Source of the DNA: Hetaerina americana
Taxonomy: Eukaryota; Arthropoda; Insecta; Odonata; Calopterygidae
Reading direction: 5' to 3'
Length of the DNA stretch: 64,000 nucleotides
Assembly: GCA_022747635.1 (NCBI GenBank)
Contig: JAKTNV010000009.1
Location: 64,040,677 to 64,104,676 of the forward strand
Position 1 is the first letter of the stretch, and every line of letters starts with the position of its first letter. Positions 1 to 12,865 of this stretch are shown here, one piece after another. The notes under the pieces are model-generated. The model searched no databases. It saw nothing but the letters and a program-made list of their open reading frames with translations, and was not told the DNA's origin. The position numbers and the translations under genes were made by a program.

Positions 1-590
1 ACAGATGTTGTGCCTGGAGGCCGCAGAAACGGGATACATTCTAGTCAGCGGCTTACAGATAATATCGTTATGAAATGTTTCCTTGGACAACTGATGATGA
101 GCCACTTCACCAATGGAAATTAATGTTAAATATTTATCAATAAATGCATTTCGTATTGATGTAACTTTGGATGGATTTCGTTTTGCAGTAAATTTAAATA
201 TGGATGTATTTAGTTGCGGATGTGAATAGTTTATCCATTTTAATGGAATAAGTATTACGCTATCAGTTTCACTTCCAGAGATCTTTTCAATGATCCTTTA
301 AGTATAGAAGAGGATTTAATCCGTCCCTCACGATCACCTGATATGAATAAAAGAATATTCACGACTAAGAATGCCACTAATCTATGCCTGACATGGCTCA
401 TTCATTGAAATATCGAAAAGCAGAACTAATTATGTTCTCACCGTAAATTATATATTTTATAAAAGTTGCATATATTAGGGACTTCAATGGCTTATCTACA
501 GGGGTAATCTAATAAAATATTCACTAGAGTTTCCAGAAATAATACGTTCTAAATAGAATGGTTTGAGGCGTCACTTTGTGGAACCTCTGT
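1..590. other. No gene recognised
   Basis: AT-rich sequence without an open frame of note. Confidence 0.6.
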
Positions 591-660
591 AAGTCGAAAC
601 CTAGGTCGTGTTTAATAAAATATATGTGGAATAACTAAGTATTTCTTTTCCGATAATACA
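591..660 (+). repeat. Penelope-like tail fragment, copy 1 of a pair
   Basis: gtcgaaacctaggtcgtgtt, then taataaaatatatgtggaa and aagtatttcttttcc. Matches 59901-59970 with few differences. No coding sequence is attached. Confidence 0.5.
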
Positions 661-2007
661 TTCTGGTTGATGGTGAGGTATTCGTGGAAGGGGATATCAC
701 CTGAAAATATAAATGTCACAGCTACTCACAACTATGGCTTAAGACAACTTTCTCTAAGCCTATGAATAGTTCTGCGAATCATTACAACTTTCTAAAAGTA
801 AAACGAATTTATCCTAAAGAGAGACAGGAAGCTGTACCTCTGCAGCTTTTGCAAACAGAAAGTACAAACGAACATTTTAAAACAAAACAGATGAAAAGGT
901 AAAACCTAGAGCATGTAAATAATTACAAAATCAAAAAATTGACAAATAACTGGCTTCCGATAAAAACAAACTTTTTTTATATTTACTTCCAGTCAGTTTC
1001 TTAGCAATCAAAAATGTCAGTCCCATTAGCTCGTCCATGCTTTCTCGGAGATGTATCATAATTGCGAAACTATTGCACGAGATCTGTTACTTCACGGTGG
1101 GGAAGATATCCATCGAGTGGAATGGGTGAAATGCTGAAAGTAGATAAACTCTTATGGGAAAAACCGTCAAGATTTTGAAACAACGTCTCCTTTGTGAGGT
1201 TTGACCGATTTAGTTTCAAGCGGATGAACTTATGAAAGGTGTGTGTACTCATAACAATCTTCAACAAACGCAGTGAAACCGAGAAATTTAGAACGAAGGA
1301 GTATACGAAAGAGACCGAGGCTTCCTCCCTCGAAAAAAAAAGAGAGAGAGAGAGTCGAAATTATCCATCCATTGGTGTTATCTGTGAAGTCAATTTAGCT
1401 CTGTCCTAACGTTCCACATTCGCTTCATTTTCTTACTTCTGTTTCTGTGAACCAATGGAAACTAGGTGCAAAAAAATATGCACCTTTATTCACACGTGCA
1501 TTCCTAGCTAATTATTTTGACGGAGGTGTTTTCAGCCGGAAATGACAGAAGTGGAACACTCAAATGTATGACAAACATTTTCGGGAAAATCGACGTTTCG
1601 TGACCCATTTCATGAAAAATATCGACGCCTGGGCGGCCATTATGACGAAGCAAACCACCAAACAGAAACTTTCTTTTTCGTGTTGACCACCTCCAATAAA
1701 AAAAGCGTTCATGTGTTATCTCGTTAAAAAGATATAAAATATGTTTCCTTGATTTTTGGAACGTTTACATTTGGATATTTATTCACGCATTCACTCTAAT
1801 TAAAGAAAACTTTAAATGCAAATAATTTATTCACACCCTAAGGCTTCGCAGTGGCCAGAAAATAAAGAATACGATGGATTAGAGAATAGAAGCTATTACT
1901 ACTAATTCGAACCGACGCCAATTAAACCAGAAAATTGATTCGCCTAAATGCCTAAAATGAAACCTATGGATCACTATGAATTTTCATTTTTCGATCTGAA
2001 AACAAAG
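661..2007. other. No gene recognised
   Basis: AT-rich with a short AG repeat (about 1340-1354). Only a chance-length open frame. Confidence 0.6.
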
Positions 2008-2275
2008 GCGTCGTATTTCAGTGGGTAGAGCGTTGGTCTACTAACCAGAAGGGCCGGGTTCAATTCGTAGTAGACCCTTACCTTCACAGAGGCTGTGTCA
2101 TTTTTCTGTTACCAGATCCTCATACTAAAAAAAAATTACAGGTGGCACAGGGAAATGAATTGTCCCTACCCAAATGTGTAAATTTCATCCGTCGTATAGG
2201 GTATCGTATCATGTGAGCTCTACACTCACCTATCAAACCTAAATTCGGGTGGATTATTGTGATTTAACTTAAAAG
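2008..2275 (+). mobile_element. SINE family 3 copy, diverged
   Basis: tRNA-like head (gtgggtagagcgttggtcta, B-box region ggttcaattcg). The body has accagatcctcatac, ggcacagggaaatgaattg and cctaccc, ending with aaattcgggtggattattgt. It is the same order of blocks as in the copies at 21483 and 35606. Confidence 0.75.
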
Positions 2276-4029
2276 TATATAGCTCACAAGTAAGTGAGAT
2301 AGGAAAATCCCTAATTTGAAATATTGCTTCGTAATTCATACTTATTGTGGCTACTTCATTCTGTATGCATTTGCACATTTATCGGAATGATTTTAAGAAA
2401 AAATAAGCGAGAGCTGTTGTCCGCTGAAACCAAATTGTTGCTCAAATCAAATAATTCAAGTGTTTTCTCTTAATCCAAAGGTTAAGCAAATACTTATTAT
2501 TCACATTTTTCGATTAGAAAATAATTTCAAAGTTTTTTTATAAATGTCAAATTCAACGCGCAATCCATAAATCAAGTTATGAGACACTTAAGGTTCAAGA
2601 TTGAATATAAAGATGGATACGCTTTTAAACTGTAGCATATGCTGAATTTCAATGTTTGTAAGGTTGCATTGCAAACTTGATGGTTAAATGCAAATGATAT
2701 TTTTATACACAGCGCTTGCCTTAAAGTAGCTCAGCAAAACTTTTCAAATGTTTTCTGAACCGTTGACATTATCCATGGATAACCTAATATTAAATTGACG
2801 CTCTATTAAAAAAGGAAGAAGGGGGGGGGGAAAGGTACAAGGATTGTTGAAAAAAAACAAGAACACGCAATCTCTTCCTTAGCGTAGCTACCGAGAAAAA
2901 AAACCGAGTTTCTTTCGTCAATCGTTTACGTTCGTGCTTTGCCCCAAAAGCCTCGCATCCGCTTCGGAAATTCCAACCCTTCCTCTAGGCAGGAATAACC
3001 TCTCAAAGCCGAGAAAAACGACGACGACACGAGAAAAGGAGTCCAGAGGAGGGTGAAGAATTCGTCGGACGTTTTACGATGAACACGACTCAAGTCTCAA
3101 GAGAAGTGAAAAACCTTGCAAGAAAAATATCGAGGGGCATTAGGTGGGGAAATGGGGAGGTGTGTTCAATCTGTTCCGAATATCATCACGGGATTACATT
3201 AAAATGTTAGGATATCTTGGTAAGAAATTGTTCGTAAGATTATGCATAAACTGTCAGAGTTAACACGGCTCGCACTGCTTTTGGAAATGATGAGAGAGAA
3301 GCCAAACCATTTGCAGCAAGATTTTCATAAACCTGATTTCCAATTGCAAGCGCGCGCGCGCTACAGCCGTGGGTCTGAAAGGCTTTTATCAAACTTAAAT
3401 ATGCCATGAGTTTACCTCGTGCCAAGCCCTACGGCGTGAGAAATCACATACCATTTAGGTTGAGAGAGCCAATAACTTTCACTGTGCCATCTACGCCTTC
3501 CCATAAAGTTCCGGTATCCCGAGAAGCACAAATCACGGAGTGAGTGTTGGAGGCATCGTACGGATTTGAAACGGGGAACTGCGGTAAGCTCTACCCACTA
3601 GAGGGCGACCTGACCGAACCTCTATGGGGATAAATATAAAACCATTAGTTATACATTAGTTACGATATATTACCCCATAATAATTATTTAGCTTGTCACT
3701 TTGCCATATATTAAAACCAGGTTTTCGCCGTAGGACATTCGCTGAAACATTAAGTCAATTGATTTGCTTCAGAGAGCACAATGACGAGAATTTTCGCCCG
3801 TTTGGGCTCGCACTCCTTCCGTAAACTAAGAAGAGCGATAAAGACATCACTAATGAGGGTCAAAAGAAAAGCAATGAGGGAGATTAAAAGGATTGATTTT
3901 TCATAAGAAGGGATGGAGAGGAGAGGGAGATGTTGAAAGACTGACTCACTCGAACTCACCAGACCGACCGCCCCAACAAGAACCTCCACCCAACGCCGAC
4001 CTTCCCACGTCTAGGTGCATTTTCTAACG
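2276..4029. other. No gene recognised
   Basis: Contains a G run (2820-2830) and a CG repeat (3349-3361). The stretch 3550-3620 (gatttgaaacggggaactgc, ctctacccactagagg) may be an eroded tRNA-like repeat. Confidence 0.5.
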
Positions 4030-4340
4030 GTAAATGCGTCATTCATCCACCCCCCACCCCCGGATGTCCCTACTGCTGCCCCTTCCTCTCCGAACATCGC
4101 CGGCATAAAACTCGGCGAGGAGAGCCGACCTGCAGCGGCTCTCCCCCTTTCAACCCTCCTCTTTCGCTCCCTCCCCTCAGCTTTCCCCACCCCCACGGCA
4201 CGGCACATCCGTCTCGACGCCCCCTTCCACCAGCAATATCCCGCTAGACGCGATCCCCACACCCCCGGCAACCGCATGACACAAACCCCCACTAGCCCAG
4301 TCTCCGCATCCCACACGCGGCCACCTACATAAGGACGCTT
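4030..4340. other. GC-rich, pyrimidine-rich patch
   Basis: Much higher GC than its surroundings. The plus strand is C/T-rich with frequent CpG. Open frames here on both strands are proline- or glycine-rich and look compositional. It could be an unmethylated CpG-rich regulatory region, but no promoter motif decides this. Confidence 0.4.
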
Positions 4341-4389
4341 GTTACGCATGGATGTGTACACACACACAGACGTCGAAACCCTAGACATT

Positions 4390-5399
4390 TTTTACGTGAT
4401 TCCACCAATCTAGCCAATGTCATATTTGTCAAATGAACCGATGCATGCAATTAAGCAAGTTTTTAGCTTCGCCACCATATTTCTAGAAACAATCCGATTC
4501 ACGGTCAAGCTGACTGTTTTTATTTGAATTTGCACACTACGCAAATCTTCAAATGTTTTCCTTTTCCTAATGTTAATGAAACGCGATGTAAGCGAGCAAT
4601 CGTATTTGCCAGTGAGAGCATAACGGGACGGATAACGAAAAAAGTAACAGGAGTAATTGTGGGGAAAAAATGATGCGATTGGTTGCGTATTTAACACCGT
4701 CATCAAATTACTCAAGTCCCATTGCAGTTTGAGTTTAGTAACCGTGCTATTACAAGCAGGACTGTCGAATGCTGGGAACATGGTCCAACCATTAGCGAAA
4801 GCAAAAGAACTTGTTCACAATATCCAGTTCAAAAATATTAGGCTAAAAATTTGGGGCCACAATCAAAAGACAGTTACTTCCTACCCAAGTGGGTAAATGA
4901 GTCTAAATTGTCTCACGCCTTGGGAAGTTTTTCCAGAAACTCCCTTGCTAACGACCATTGAAGCCCAACCTTTTGTTCAAATGAAAACCTGAAACTTGTT
5001 GAGATGCGTAAAATGATAAGGCGATCGGCATAATTCGATTTTTTTTCTCATTAGCATGACAGTATGAAATCAAATTACCGACTGATCGAAGTTCTCCACC
5101 GCTCTGCACTACTCGCAGACAGATATCGGATAAATGTTTGGTCCTCGAGGACGAATATCTTTCTTGGTCTAAATGCAGGTACCCGAAAACACGACTTACG
5201 TGCTCCTACGGCACGTAACAGTTGGCTGAAGACAAGAGTAGAGGGAATATTTAACGGGTTGGACTACGGACTACCCCCAGATAATGGCAGGGGTGAAAAT
5301 AAATATACAAGTATAAACAGGGGGAACATTGACCTGGGATCTGCCTTAACCAACCAGGGACATATAGTTGTTGTCCAGGATGTTATGAAAATAATAGAC
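4390..5399. other. No gene recognised
   Basis: An open frame of 160 codons begins at 5064 (+) and runs into the GC-rich patch. It has no domain or composition that supports a gene. Confidence 0.5.
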
Positions 5400-5960
5400 T
5401 CTAAACCCACAAGGCTAAATCTTGCCGGGTTTCCTGCCGAAATGCCTTCATTCAAACGCACGCTCGAAGGGCGAGGGAGCCCACCCGGCCTCTCCGGGTT
5501 TAAGGTCGACAGAGCGCGGCCGCATATTCGTACGGTAGGGGGTTGAGTGAAGGGGAGGGGGACAGAAGAGCGGAGACCCGTTACAATCTCCCCAGAAAAC
5601 ACAGGCGTCTGCGGAGGCGTGCTCGCCTGCTCGCTCGCTTCCCGAAGCGGGCTGGAAAAGAGAGGGCGCATGGTCAGTAGGCCTGTGGGTCATTGTGCGA
5701 AAGGTGCGAACCAACCAAGCTGGGTGATCGAATTCCGTGGGAAGGTCGCATCCGCGACGCCCACCAAGGCGCAGTCCATTCACGCGAACAATAGGTGAGG
5801 GGGAGGGGAGCGACGCAGGGTACGCATACTACTACTATTTACGAGTTCAACACTCGCGGGGATCTTTGGCCGAGGCCTGAGGTCCCTCATGGGGCGGCCG
5901 GCTAGGTTCCCAAGGGTGCGGACGTCTTTCCCGCGGTTGTTCCCCTCTTGCCATTCCCAT
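5400..5960. other. GC-rich patch
   Basis: CpG-rich stretch (for example agcgcggccgcatattcgta). Overlapping open frames exist on both strands, none with a domain I recognise. Confidence 0.4.
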
Positions 5961-6734
5961 GAATAATGGAAGCTGGCGTGGGAATTTCAGGCAGTCTGAA
6001 GAAGCTATGCTCTTTTGTTGACTTTTTGAGGAGACAATGGGAGATCCATTATGAAGCACTTAAGGGTATTCCCAAATTTTGGAGGGCCATCGCGACAAGC
6101 GTGTGCATAAATATATGCACGCCGTTTCCCTGAACACTAACGGAGGGTTAACGTGGAAACCCCCTCTGAATGAATGGGAGAGGTTTCCGATTGATAATCC
6201 ACTAACGCCCTTGGGAGGTGAATAATTGCGCCTGTATTGTCTCGAAATGTATTTAACTATGATTTTAATCTCTCCTTCATCAAAATATTTCATCATGAAA
6301 ATTGCTATTTATTTATCATAGAACGTTCGCCAGGCGGCTGAGTCAAGTTTGCAATTCAGGGATAAGAAATTTCAAGTATTTTCGACCCTGAAATTAATAA
6401 ATGCCATCCTCATACGAAAGTAAACGTCTACAGCAAATAATTCTCATTTATCAGTAAGAATATTATACGACTGATACGTAATATTACCGCATATAATTAC
6501 TTGCAATTTTCAGTTACCACTCTCTTGACACATTTTTGTTTTTGAGACAAGTTAAAAATTTACACAAGTAATTTTTCCACGAAGGATAATGGAACAGAAG
6601 GATAATGGACACTGTCCGACCGCGGTAGGGGTGAAAATATTCAGTTAAAAATTAGTCTGGTGTTTATTTACCCCCTGCCACACACCCAATCAGTGGCTTG
6701 CAGGGTACTAAAATATCAAAATATGCATAAACAT
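5961..6734. other. No gene recognised
   Basis: Ordinary AT-rich non-coding sequence. Confidence 0.6.

Positions 6735-6794
<60 letters not shown>
6735..6794. repeat. TA microsatellite
   Basis: Long run of alternating T and A with a few TATACA interruptions, read directly. Confidence 0.95.
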
Positions 6795-6795
<1 letters not shown>

Positions 6796-6879
6796 TTATT
6801 TATTTATTATTTGCGTACATATACATACACACACGTGCATATCCTATCTAAGGGCGCCCCGGATCCAATAGTTTGACAA

Positions 6880-7112
6880 ATTCCAAAGAAACTGCGGGAG
6901 ATGCCGCAACAGTAACTTTTAACGGAGTCATCCGCTAATGTGCATTTCAATGCAACAATTTCAGAGTGTAAAAATCATTCGCCTTGACTGGGATGGGACT
7001 CTAAATCCCAGTCAAGGCGAATGATTTTTACACTCTGAAATTGTTGCATTGTTGATGGGACTCTAATTCCCAGTCAAGGCGAATGATTGTTACACTCTAA
7101 AATTGTTGCATT
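6880..7112 (-). repeat. Rearranged SINE family 1 fold-back
   Basis: A minus-strand SINE tail (gcgggagatgccgcaacagt, catccgctaatgtgcattt) leads into a perfect 46-bp inverted repeat (6948-6993 and 7006-7051, 12-base loop). A further direct copy of the right arm with its loop follows (6995-7050 repeated at 7057-7112). The arms contain gtgtaaaaatcattcgcctt, the family 1 body. Confidence 0.88.
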
Positions 7113-10100
7113 CCGATAGTTTGGTTAATTAAATATGTTCATCACCTAACGTAGTTATCATCTACGAGTATAGCGACATTTACCATTACTTTTAAGCTTT
7201 TTATGAAGCCCGTGTCAATCTAAACTCCCATCAACGTAGCATTTCACAATATTCTCTTCCAGATGCGACGATTTTCCACAATTTTAATGCTCCAGACGAA
7301 ACTTTGCCAATTTTTCTCACTACTTGAAATCACAATTTTATTACAGAATACCTCACATACCACTGAGAACATAACTCACGTGTGTTCTGAAATTCGACTT
7401 GAAGAGTGAAAAATTGACGAACATCGCGACCAGGGTTGTGAATGTATTTCTAGCATTAAACTGCCTTAGCATCGTTCTTAGACTAACTGATAGATTATAT
7501 CATGATTCGCCATATCTCTTGATAACTAATGTATTTTTCAATGATCGTCTAAAAACATCTCTCATGTCAGTCCTTTCCATTTGGAACTTCCGCTGATTTA
7601 CAAGGAGTATGTCAGCTGAAGTCGACAGAGTAGATAGATAAAAATGAATTCCAAAACAAACGATTAATATGGGGGAAACTCTACCAAATTACCGAGTATC
7701 GAAACTTGAATATGCTCGACCAATTATGTATTCAATACACCAAACTCACGATTTGTTTTTACAGCAAGTAGGCAGTCACTTTTTAAGCGTGCACGTGCAC
7801 TGATCTAAAAATTCCAAATATTACGTTTTTCAAAAAAAACTCAAAAGCACCTTCGCGGCCCCATTAAGCATAGTGGTGGGGGAGGGGGAGGGAGGGTTAA
7901 ACGTCACAAGTCATTAAATTTGTTATGAGCAATTCACTCGCGGCTCATCCGCCCATGAACTATAAGCCTCTCACGACTTCTCGATATTTCATCATTTCCC
8001 GCATGGGAAGCGATGAGCGACGGTCACAATTACATGAAGAATAGAAGTGGGGGCGAGGGGGGTGGAGGATCGACCGATGAGCTCATTGACGCCATCAGCA
8101 CCCGGGTTGGGGGTAGGCAGGATTATTGGGGGTTAAAGGAAAGATAGAGGGAAACCCAGCATCATAGTTTCATTACCTACTCTTTTTCAAAACAAAAGGA
8201 ATCACGCAGTTTGAACACTCATACGACAGACCGAGCAGAGAGTTTCTCTCTTCTCCTTTTCCCATATCTTTCTCTCTCATCATGCGACACCTCGGTAGGC
8301 ATCGCAATTCTAAATACGGAAAAATCCATCGTCACCGACCTGATGACCTCTCTCAACTTCTCCTCTCAGGAAACCAGTAACAGTCACCGCACCGAATCAA
8401 TCCTATCAATGAGAGATTTTAAAAGAGTTAGAGCAAGTAGCAGTTATTCCCATCATTGCTATTATAAGCCCCAAAGGAAAAGGCTTGAAACAAGTGAGAG
8501 AGGCCGATAGCCGATTGTCAACACAGGTCTTTTCTACGCCGATTAAGAGGGCTATGCTCGTACATGAGACAGGATTTGTCAATTACTATATGACGGTCGG
8601 ATGAGACATACCATTGTGTGACCACCTGCGTCCTGCGCGTATCGAATCAGTCGCCTGGTTCACTCAACCATATCTCTCTTTTCCCAAAAATAAGAGTCGT
8701 CACAACATGCGGATGGATTCTTTAGAAGGAGATCTCGGGAAAAATTCCCACAATTGTGCTTTCCCGGCGAAAAAAAATGAATTACAGAGGGTTCTCGAAT
8801 AAGACTGAGAGGATTCTAATAATTCTTTAATCAGCTGATAACAAGTCGAACTTGGAACGGAATTCATTCCCCAGCGTACTCGAAAGACAATTTTTAACTC
8901 CCATTCGCTAGAGGCATACCTATAAACTCCGCGATTAAGCACGTAATCTTTAAAATAATCAATTCATGAAAAATACCCTAAATTGAATTTAATCAATCAT
9001 CACGTCAATCCCGCCAATTTTACAGTCATCCCTTCCTACTACCATTATCCTCTGCATTTTTTAACATTCCCGTCCAGAAAATTCTATGAAGACCATTGCA
9101 CTAAGAGTATAAATGAAAATAGGCTGGGAATCTGTTGTAGATCTAAAAGAAAACTAAATTAACGAGTTTCTCTTGAAAGAAGACGACTAATTTAAGTATC
9201 AAAATATAAATGAAAAGAGTATAAAATGAAAGTCGAATGCTATTATCCTAAGGCAAGTCTCGTTGGGCAAACACACAGAGTATGCAAAAATAGCTTTTAG
9301 CCCAACATATTTTTAACATGGTCGTAATCCTGACATTGAAGAATAAAGTTAATAAATTTCAAAAATAAGTATTTTTCAGGGCAGATAAAGTATGCTGTTG
9401 GAATAAATTGGAAGCAGAGAGAAAATATGGAAAGAAGAGATATCAAGATCGATAACGAAGTCATATATAGAAGGGAGAATATACTTACGCGCGAAAGTAG
9501 GGAGAAAATAATATGAATTTAAAGATTAATTAAGAAAGTTAGAAAGCATTCGGAGAGGAATAATGATATTGTTTTCGACAGAAGCTATTTATATCGTCGC
9601 TTTAAGCTGAGATTTGGATAAGTTTTTTAGAAGATCATTTTGCTGTGTACTAATTTCTAAAATGATTTCCTTTCTTCATAAATATAAATTGACTAACCTT
9701 AGACGTTGTCACCATTTTAAAACTTAAATTGAATTGAGTAAAGCTTTAGTTATCAGAATAACTTCTCGCTCATAGGGTCTTCTACTTTGGCCCAAAAGCC
9801 TCCTACAAAGGGTTTTGGGAGAGGCCATCGGTCGCGTTCTACGGTGCGCTCTGTAGGAAGGGAAGGTGTGTTTTGAGTGTGAAAAGTTTTGCAGCACTTA
9901 AAAACTAATTTCTTTACTGCTTTAAGACACCTTTCAGAACTAAGCGTTTCGTCATCCCCGAAGAAAATCATAAATCCGAACCCTTGTCTGATTAAAACTC
10001 CTGCAGATTCTCTTTTCTTCTAAGTAGTGACGCAGGACGCTGCCGTAAATTTTTAAAATTCAGGTAAGGTAAGAACACCACATCACTTCTTCATTCAAAT

Positions 10101-10280
10101 TTGCCTCACTCCTGCCTAACTAGATGAACCACGACGAGTGGGTGAAGCTTGGGAAAAATAAAAAAATAATAGCGAAATGTAGCCTTATACATCTCATATA
10201 TATATATATATAACATATACAAATAACAAATTGTGAGTGTCCTTTCTTTGTGTCTCTATATTCTAAAAATCTACATCTGT

Positions 10281-10283
<3 letters not shown>
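7113..10283. other. No gene recognised
   Basis: About 3.2 kb of CpG-containing non-coding sequence. Open frames are of chance length. A short TA run is at 10195-10212. Confidence 0.55.

Positions 10284-10320
<37 letters not shown>
10284..10320. repeat. TA microsatellite
   Basis: Pure alternating TA directly upstream of the LINE fragment. Confidence 0.95.
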
Positions 10321-10321
<1 letters not shown>

Positions 10322-10323
10322 AT

Positions 10324-10975
10324 ACAGGTATGGGATGAGAATCAATATTAATAGAACAAAGGTTATGCGATTTTCTAGAAAGAAAAAGGCCAAGCTTAAC
10401 ATTAAAATAGGAGGGCAAAAACTAGAGCAGGTAGAACAGTTTACGTATCTCGGTAGTGTTTTGGACTAACACGGTCAAAGTAGTAGGGACGTAAGGAGAA
10501 GAATTGCCCTAGGCAAAGAGGCTTTCACAAGGAGGACGGAGTTGATGACAGGGACGTTGAGTAAGGATGTTAAGAAAAGACTCGTAAAAACTTTTATATG
10601 GAGCGTAGCTATGTACGGTGCGGAAACGTGGTCATTGAAGCAGGAGGATAGACGTAGATTGGAGGCTTTTGAAATGTGGGTGTGGAGAAGAATGGAGAAG
10701 GTGAAATGGACAGAGAAGGAAACAAATGAGGAAGTACTTGGTATGGTGGGCGACGAGAGGGGTTTGTTCTGATAAATCCTATGGAGGCAGGAAAAGTGGA
10801 TGAAGGGGGTATTGACCGGCAGTGGGATGTTGAAGACTGTGATAGAGGGTAGAATGTTGGGCAAAAGAGGAAAGGGAAGGAACAGGATAGGGATGTTGGA
10901 CGGGATGAAGGGAGGAAGAAAGTACTCAGAGATGAAGAGGGACCTGATATAGAGTAGGATGATGGATTTTGTGTT
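10324..10975 (+). pseudogene. LINE fragment: C-terminal reverse transcriptase region, RTE-like
   Basis: Translation gives YGMRININRTKVMRFSRKKK and KLEQVEQFTYLGSVLD, then a stop. It continues as RRIALGKEAFTRRTELMTGT, KTFIWSVAMYGAETWSLKQE and RRLEAFEMWVWRRMEK. After a frameshift the tail reads TGSGMLKTVIEGRMLGKRGK and RNRIGMLDGMKGG. These are conserved blocks at the end of RTE-type endonuclease/reverse transcriptases of insects. At least one stop (about 10467) and frameshifts make it non-functional. A TA microsatellite (10284-10320) abuts the 5' edge. Clade assignment is from memory of the motifs only. Confidence 0.8.
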
Positions 10976-12599
10976 TTGTTAGGAGTAATAAAATATTTGT
11001 TTGGTAGTTGTGTCCATCCAAAAACCTACCTTAACCGGTAGATTACCTTTAAAAATATTGAAAATTGCATATAAATATCATTTCAAACTATTTTTCAACC
11101 TTATTATCATTTCCATGAATCGAAGCATCAACTTAAAAACACGGAACAAAACGGCTGGATAAAATCTCTTTCTTATTTATTATAGATATTTATTATGGTG
11201 ATTCATCACAGCTCGCGACGCTTAATTAACCATCCAGCCGTCCCTGGAATAGGAGGTTTAATAATGCGAGTGAATGAACACGAGTTTGTATGATACATGT
11301 ACTTACACGGCAAAAACTCGAACTCTTGAATCCGTAAACGAGAAGATGGCGAGACCCGCTTTGCGGAGTTCAGCGACAGGAAACACGGTAAAACGAATCG
11401 TAGAAGGTGTTCGCCAGCAGCGATCTGCCATCCAACAGTAATGAGCTCACGGTTTATAGAGACGCGGCCGCTACTTGGCAACAGGTTTCTTTCGTAAGAT
11501 TCAGCGATGTGCATGCATGCAACCGTTAGATAAATGGACTAGAAAAGTAAGTCCAAGTTCTAATCATCAGTGCATAAAAATTTGGCCTGCAGGCGTGAAC
11601 ATGTTTCCAGTAGCACAGCGATGGAGATGTGAGCAGCATTCAAGCTAACGGAGTTTTTATGTAATGACCCCAGTTTTTCATAACTAAAAAAAAATTAAAA
11701 GTACTCCCTCCAACGTGAGCTTTGATTCTGTTCGATTTCTGGAAAAATCGACGCACTATGGAAAATAAACTTGACGAATCAACAAAATAACTCAGGCCTT
11801 CCCAAAGTGAGGCCGAATCGTCACGAACACAGGCAGCCATGAGAGACATATTATTTTATTATGCGACATTTCCTGAGAAACAGCTATAGAAACATGAAAA
11901 ATCACATCGTTTTCGTGGATCGGATCGTTTACTGCAACCCTTTTTCTCACACCGACTATTTTACAAAACATTCAGGGAATACGAACTATTTCTCGTGAGA
12001 AAGTATTTAAATGCGACTCATTTCGTCTCTTATTTAGCGAGGTTAACTGCGAGACAGAATTCATAATTGGATCGACATTCCGCGCTATATTACACGAGGA
12101 AAGAACCATTTCCCATCACTCGCCCTTTGATTTAGGAGTTTCTCATCAACCGAAAAGTCTCACCGAGAGTATGGGATGGCTGACGCCATGTGGGATACGA
12201 AATCTTTCGATGTCGGTCGCCTCAGTCTAAGGATTATTATTTAGGAGTTAATGGATGCCTGGCCATTTAAAATGGAAAAGGAACTCGTAAAAGCTAAGTT
12301 GCATGATAAGTTAAATAAAAAGTATTGTTAAAACTAAGTAACCGTAGGAAGATAAATTCAAATGCGTATTACATTTTCACTAGCATGAAACAACAATTCT
12401 GTTTCTTCTCGGAATTTGTAAAATTGATCTTTTGCTGACGTCATGCCACTTGCTGCGTGAAATACGACAGAAACGAAATTTTTGTCGAAACAGGATACAA
12501 ATTGGTTAAATCAACAGTTGATGATATTTATAGAAGTTTTTCTCAGATATTTTTGAGAAAATTAGATAACACCCAAGTTTCATGATTAAAGAAGTGGCG
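10976..12599. other. No gene recognised
   Basis: Non-coding. CpG is frequent (26 counted in 12001-12600), in contrast to the cathepsin introns. The segment at 12181-12240 has a few words in common with the end of SINE family 2. Confidence 0.55.
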
Positions 12600-12865
12600 T
12601 TAGGGGAGCTGAGGTCATTTGCGCTATTGGGGATAAACGAAAAGGAAGGGTGGAGAGAAACCCGGCGTCGTCATTAGCCTACTCTTGACGAAAGGCGCCT
12701 AGGGGTCCACTTAACGTCCCAACCGACGGACGGCATGCTGACTCAAAAGTGCCCTCCACCAAGCACCTCAAGTAGGGATTGGGATACCACTGAAAAATAT
12801 CTGCCGCCTCTGGGATTCGAACCCGGGACCTCAGGGTGGGAAGCCAAGCAACCACTGCACTTTCA
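12600..12865 (-). mobile_element. SINE family 2 copy
   Basis: On the minus strand: tRNA-like head gtgcagtggttgcttggctt with B-box ggttcgaatcc. The body reads tttttcagtggtatcccaat, ccctacttgaggtgctt, gggacgttaagtgga and ggcgcctttcgtcaagagta, then gacgccgggtttctctccac and gcgcaaatgacctcagct. The same block order is found at 16155-16445. Confidence 0.85.

Noticed and set aside
4011..4388. Paired open frames of 105-125 codons on opposite strands
   Set aside because: Mirror frames in a GC-rich patch without domains.
5064..5546. 160-codon open frame on the plus strand
   Set aside because: No domain or family resemblance, and it runs into a GC-rich patch where stops are rarer on all frames. No splice context, so treated as chance.
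6660..6851. Open frame rich in Tyr-Ile repeats
   Set aside because: Translation of the TA microsatellite.
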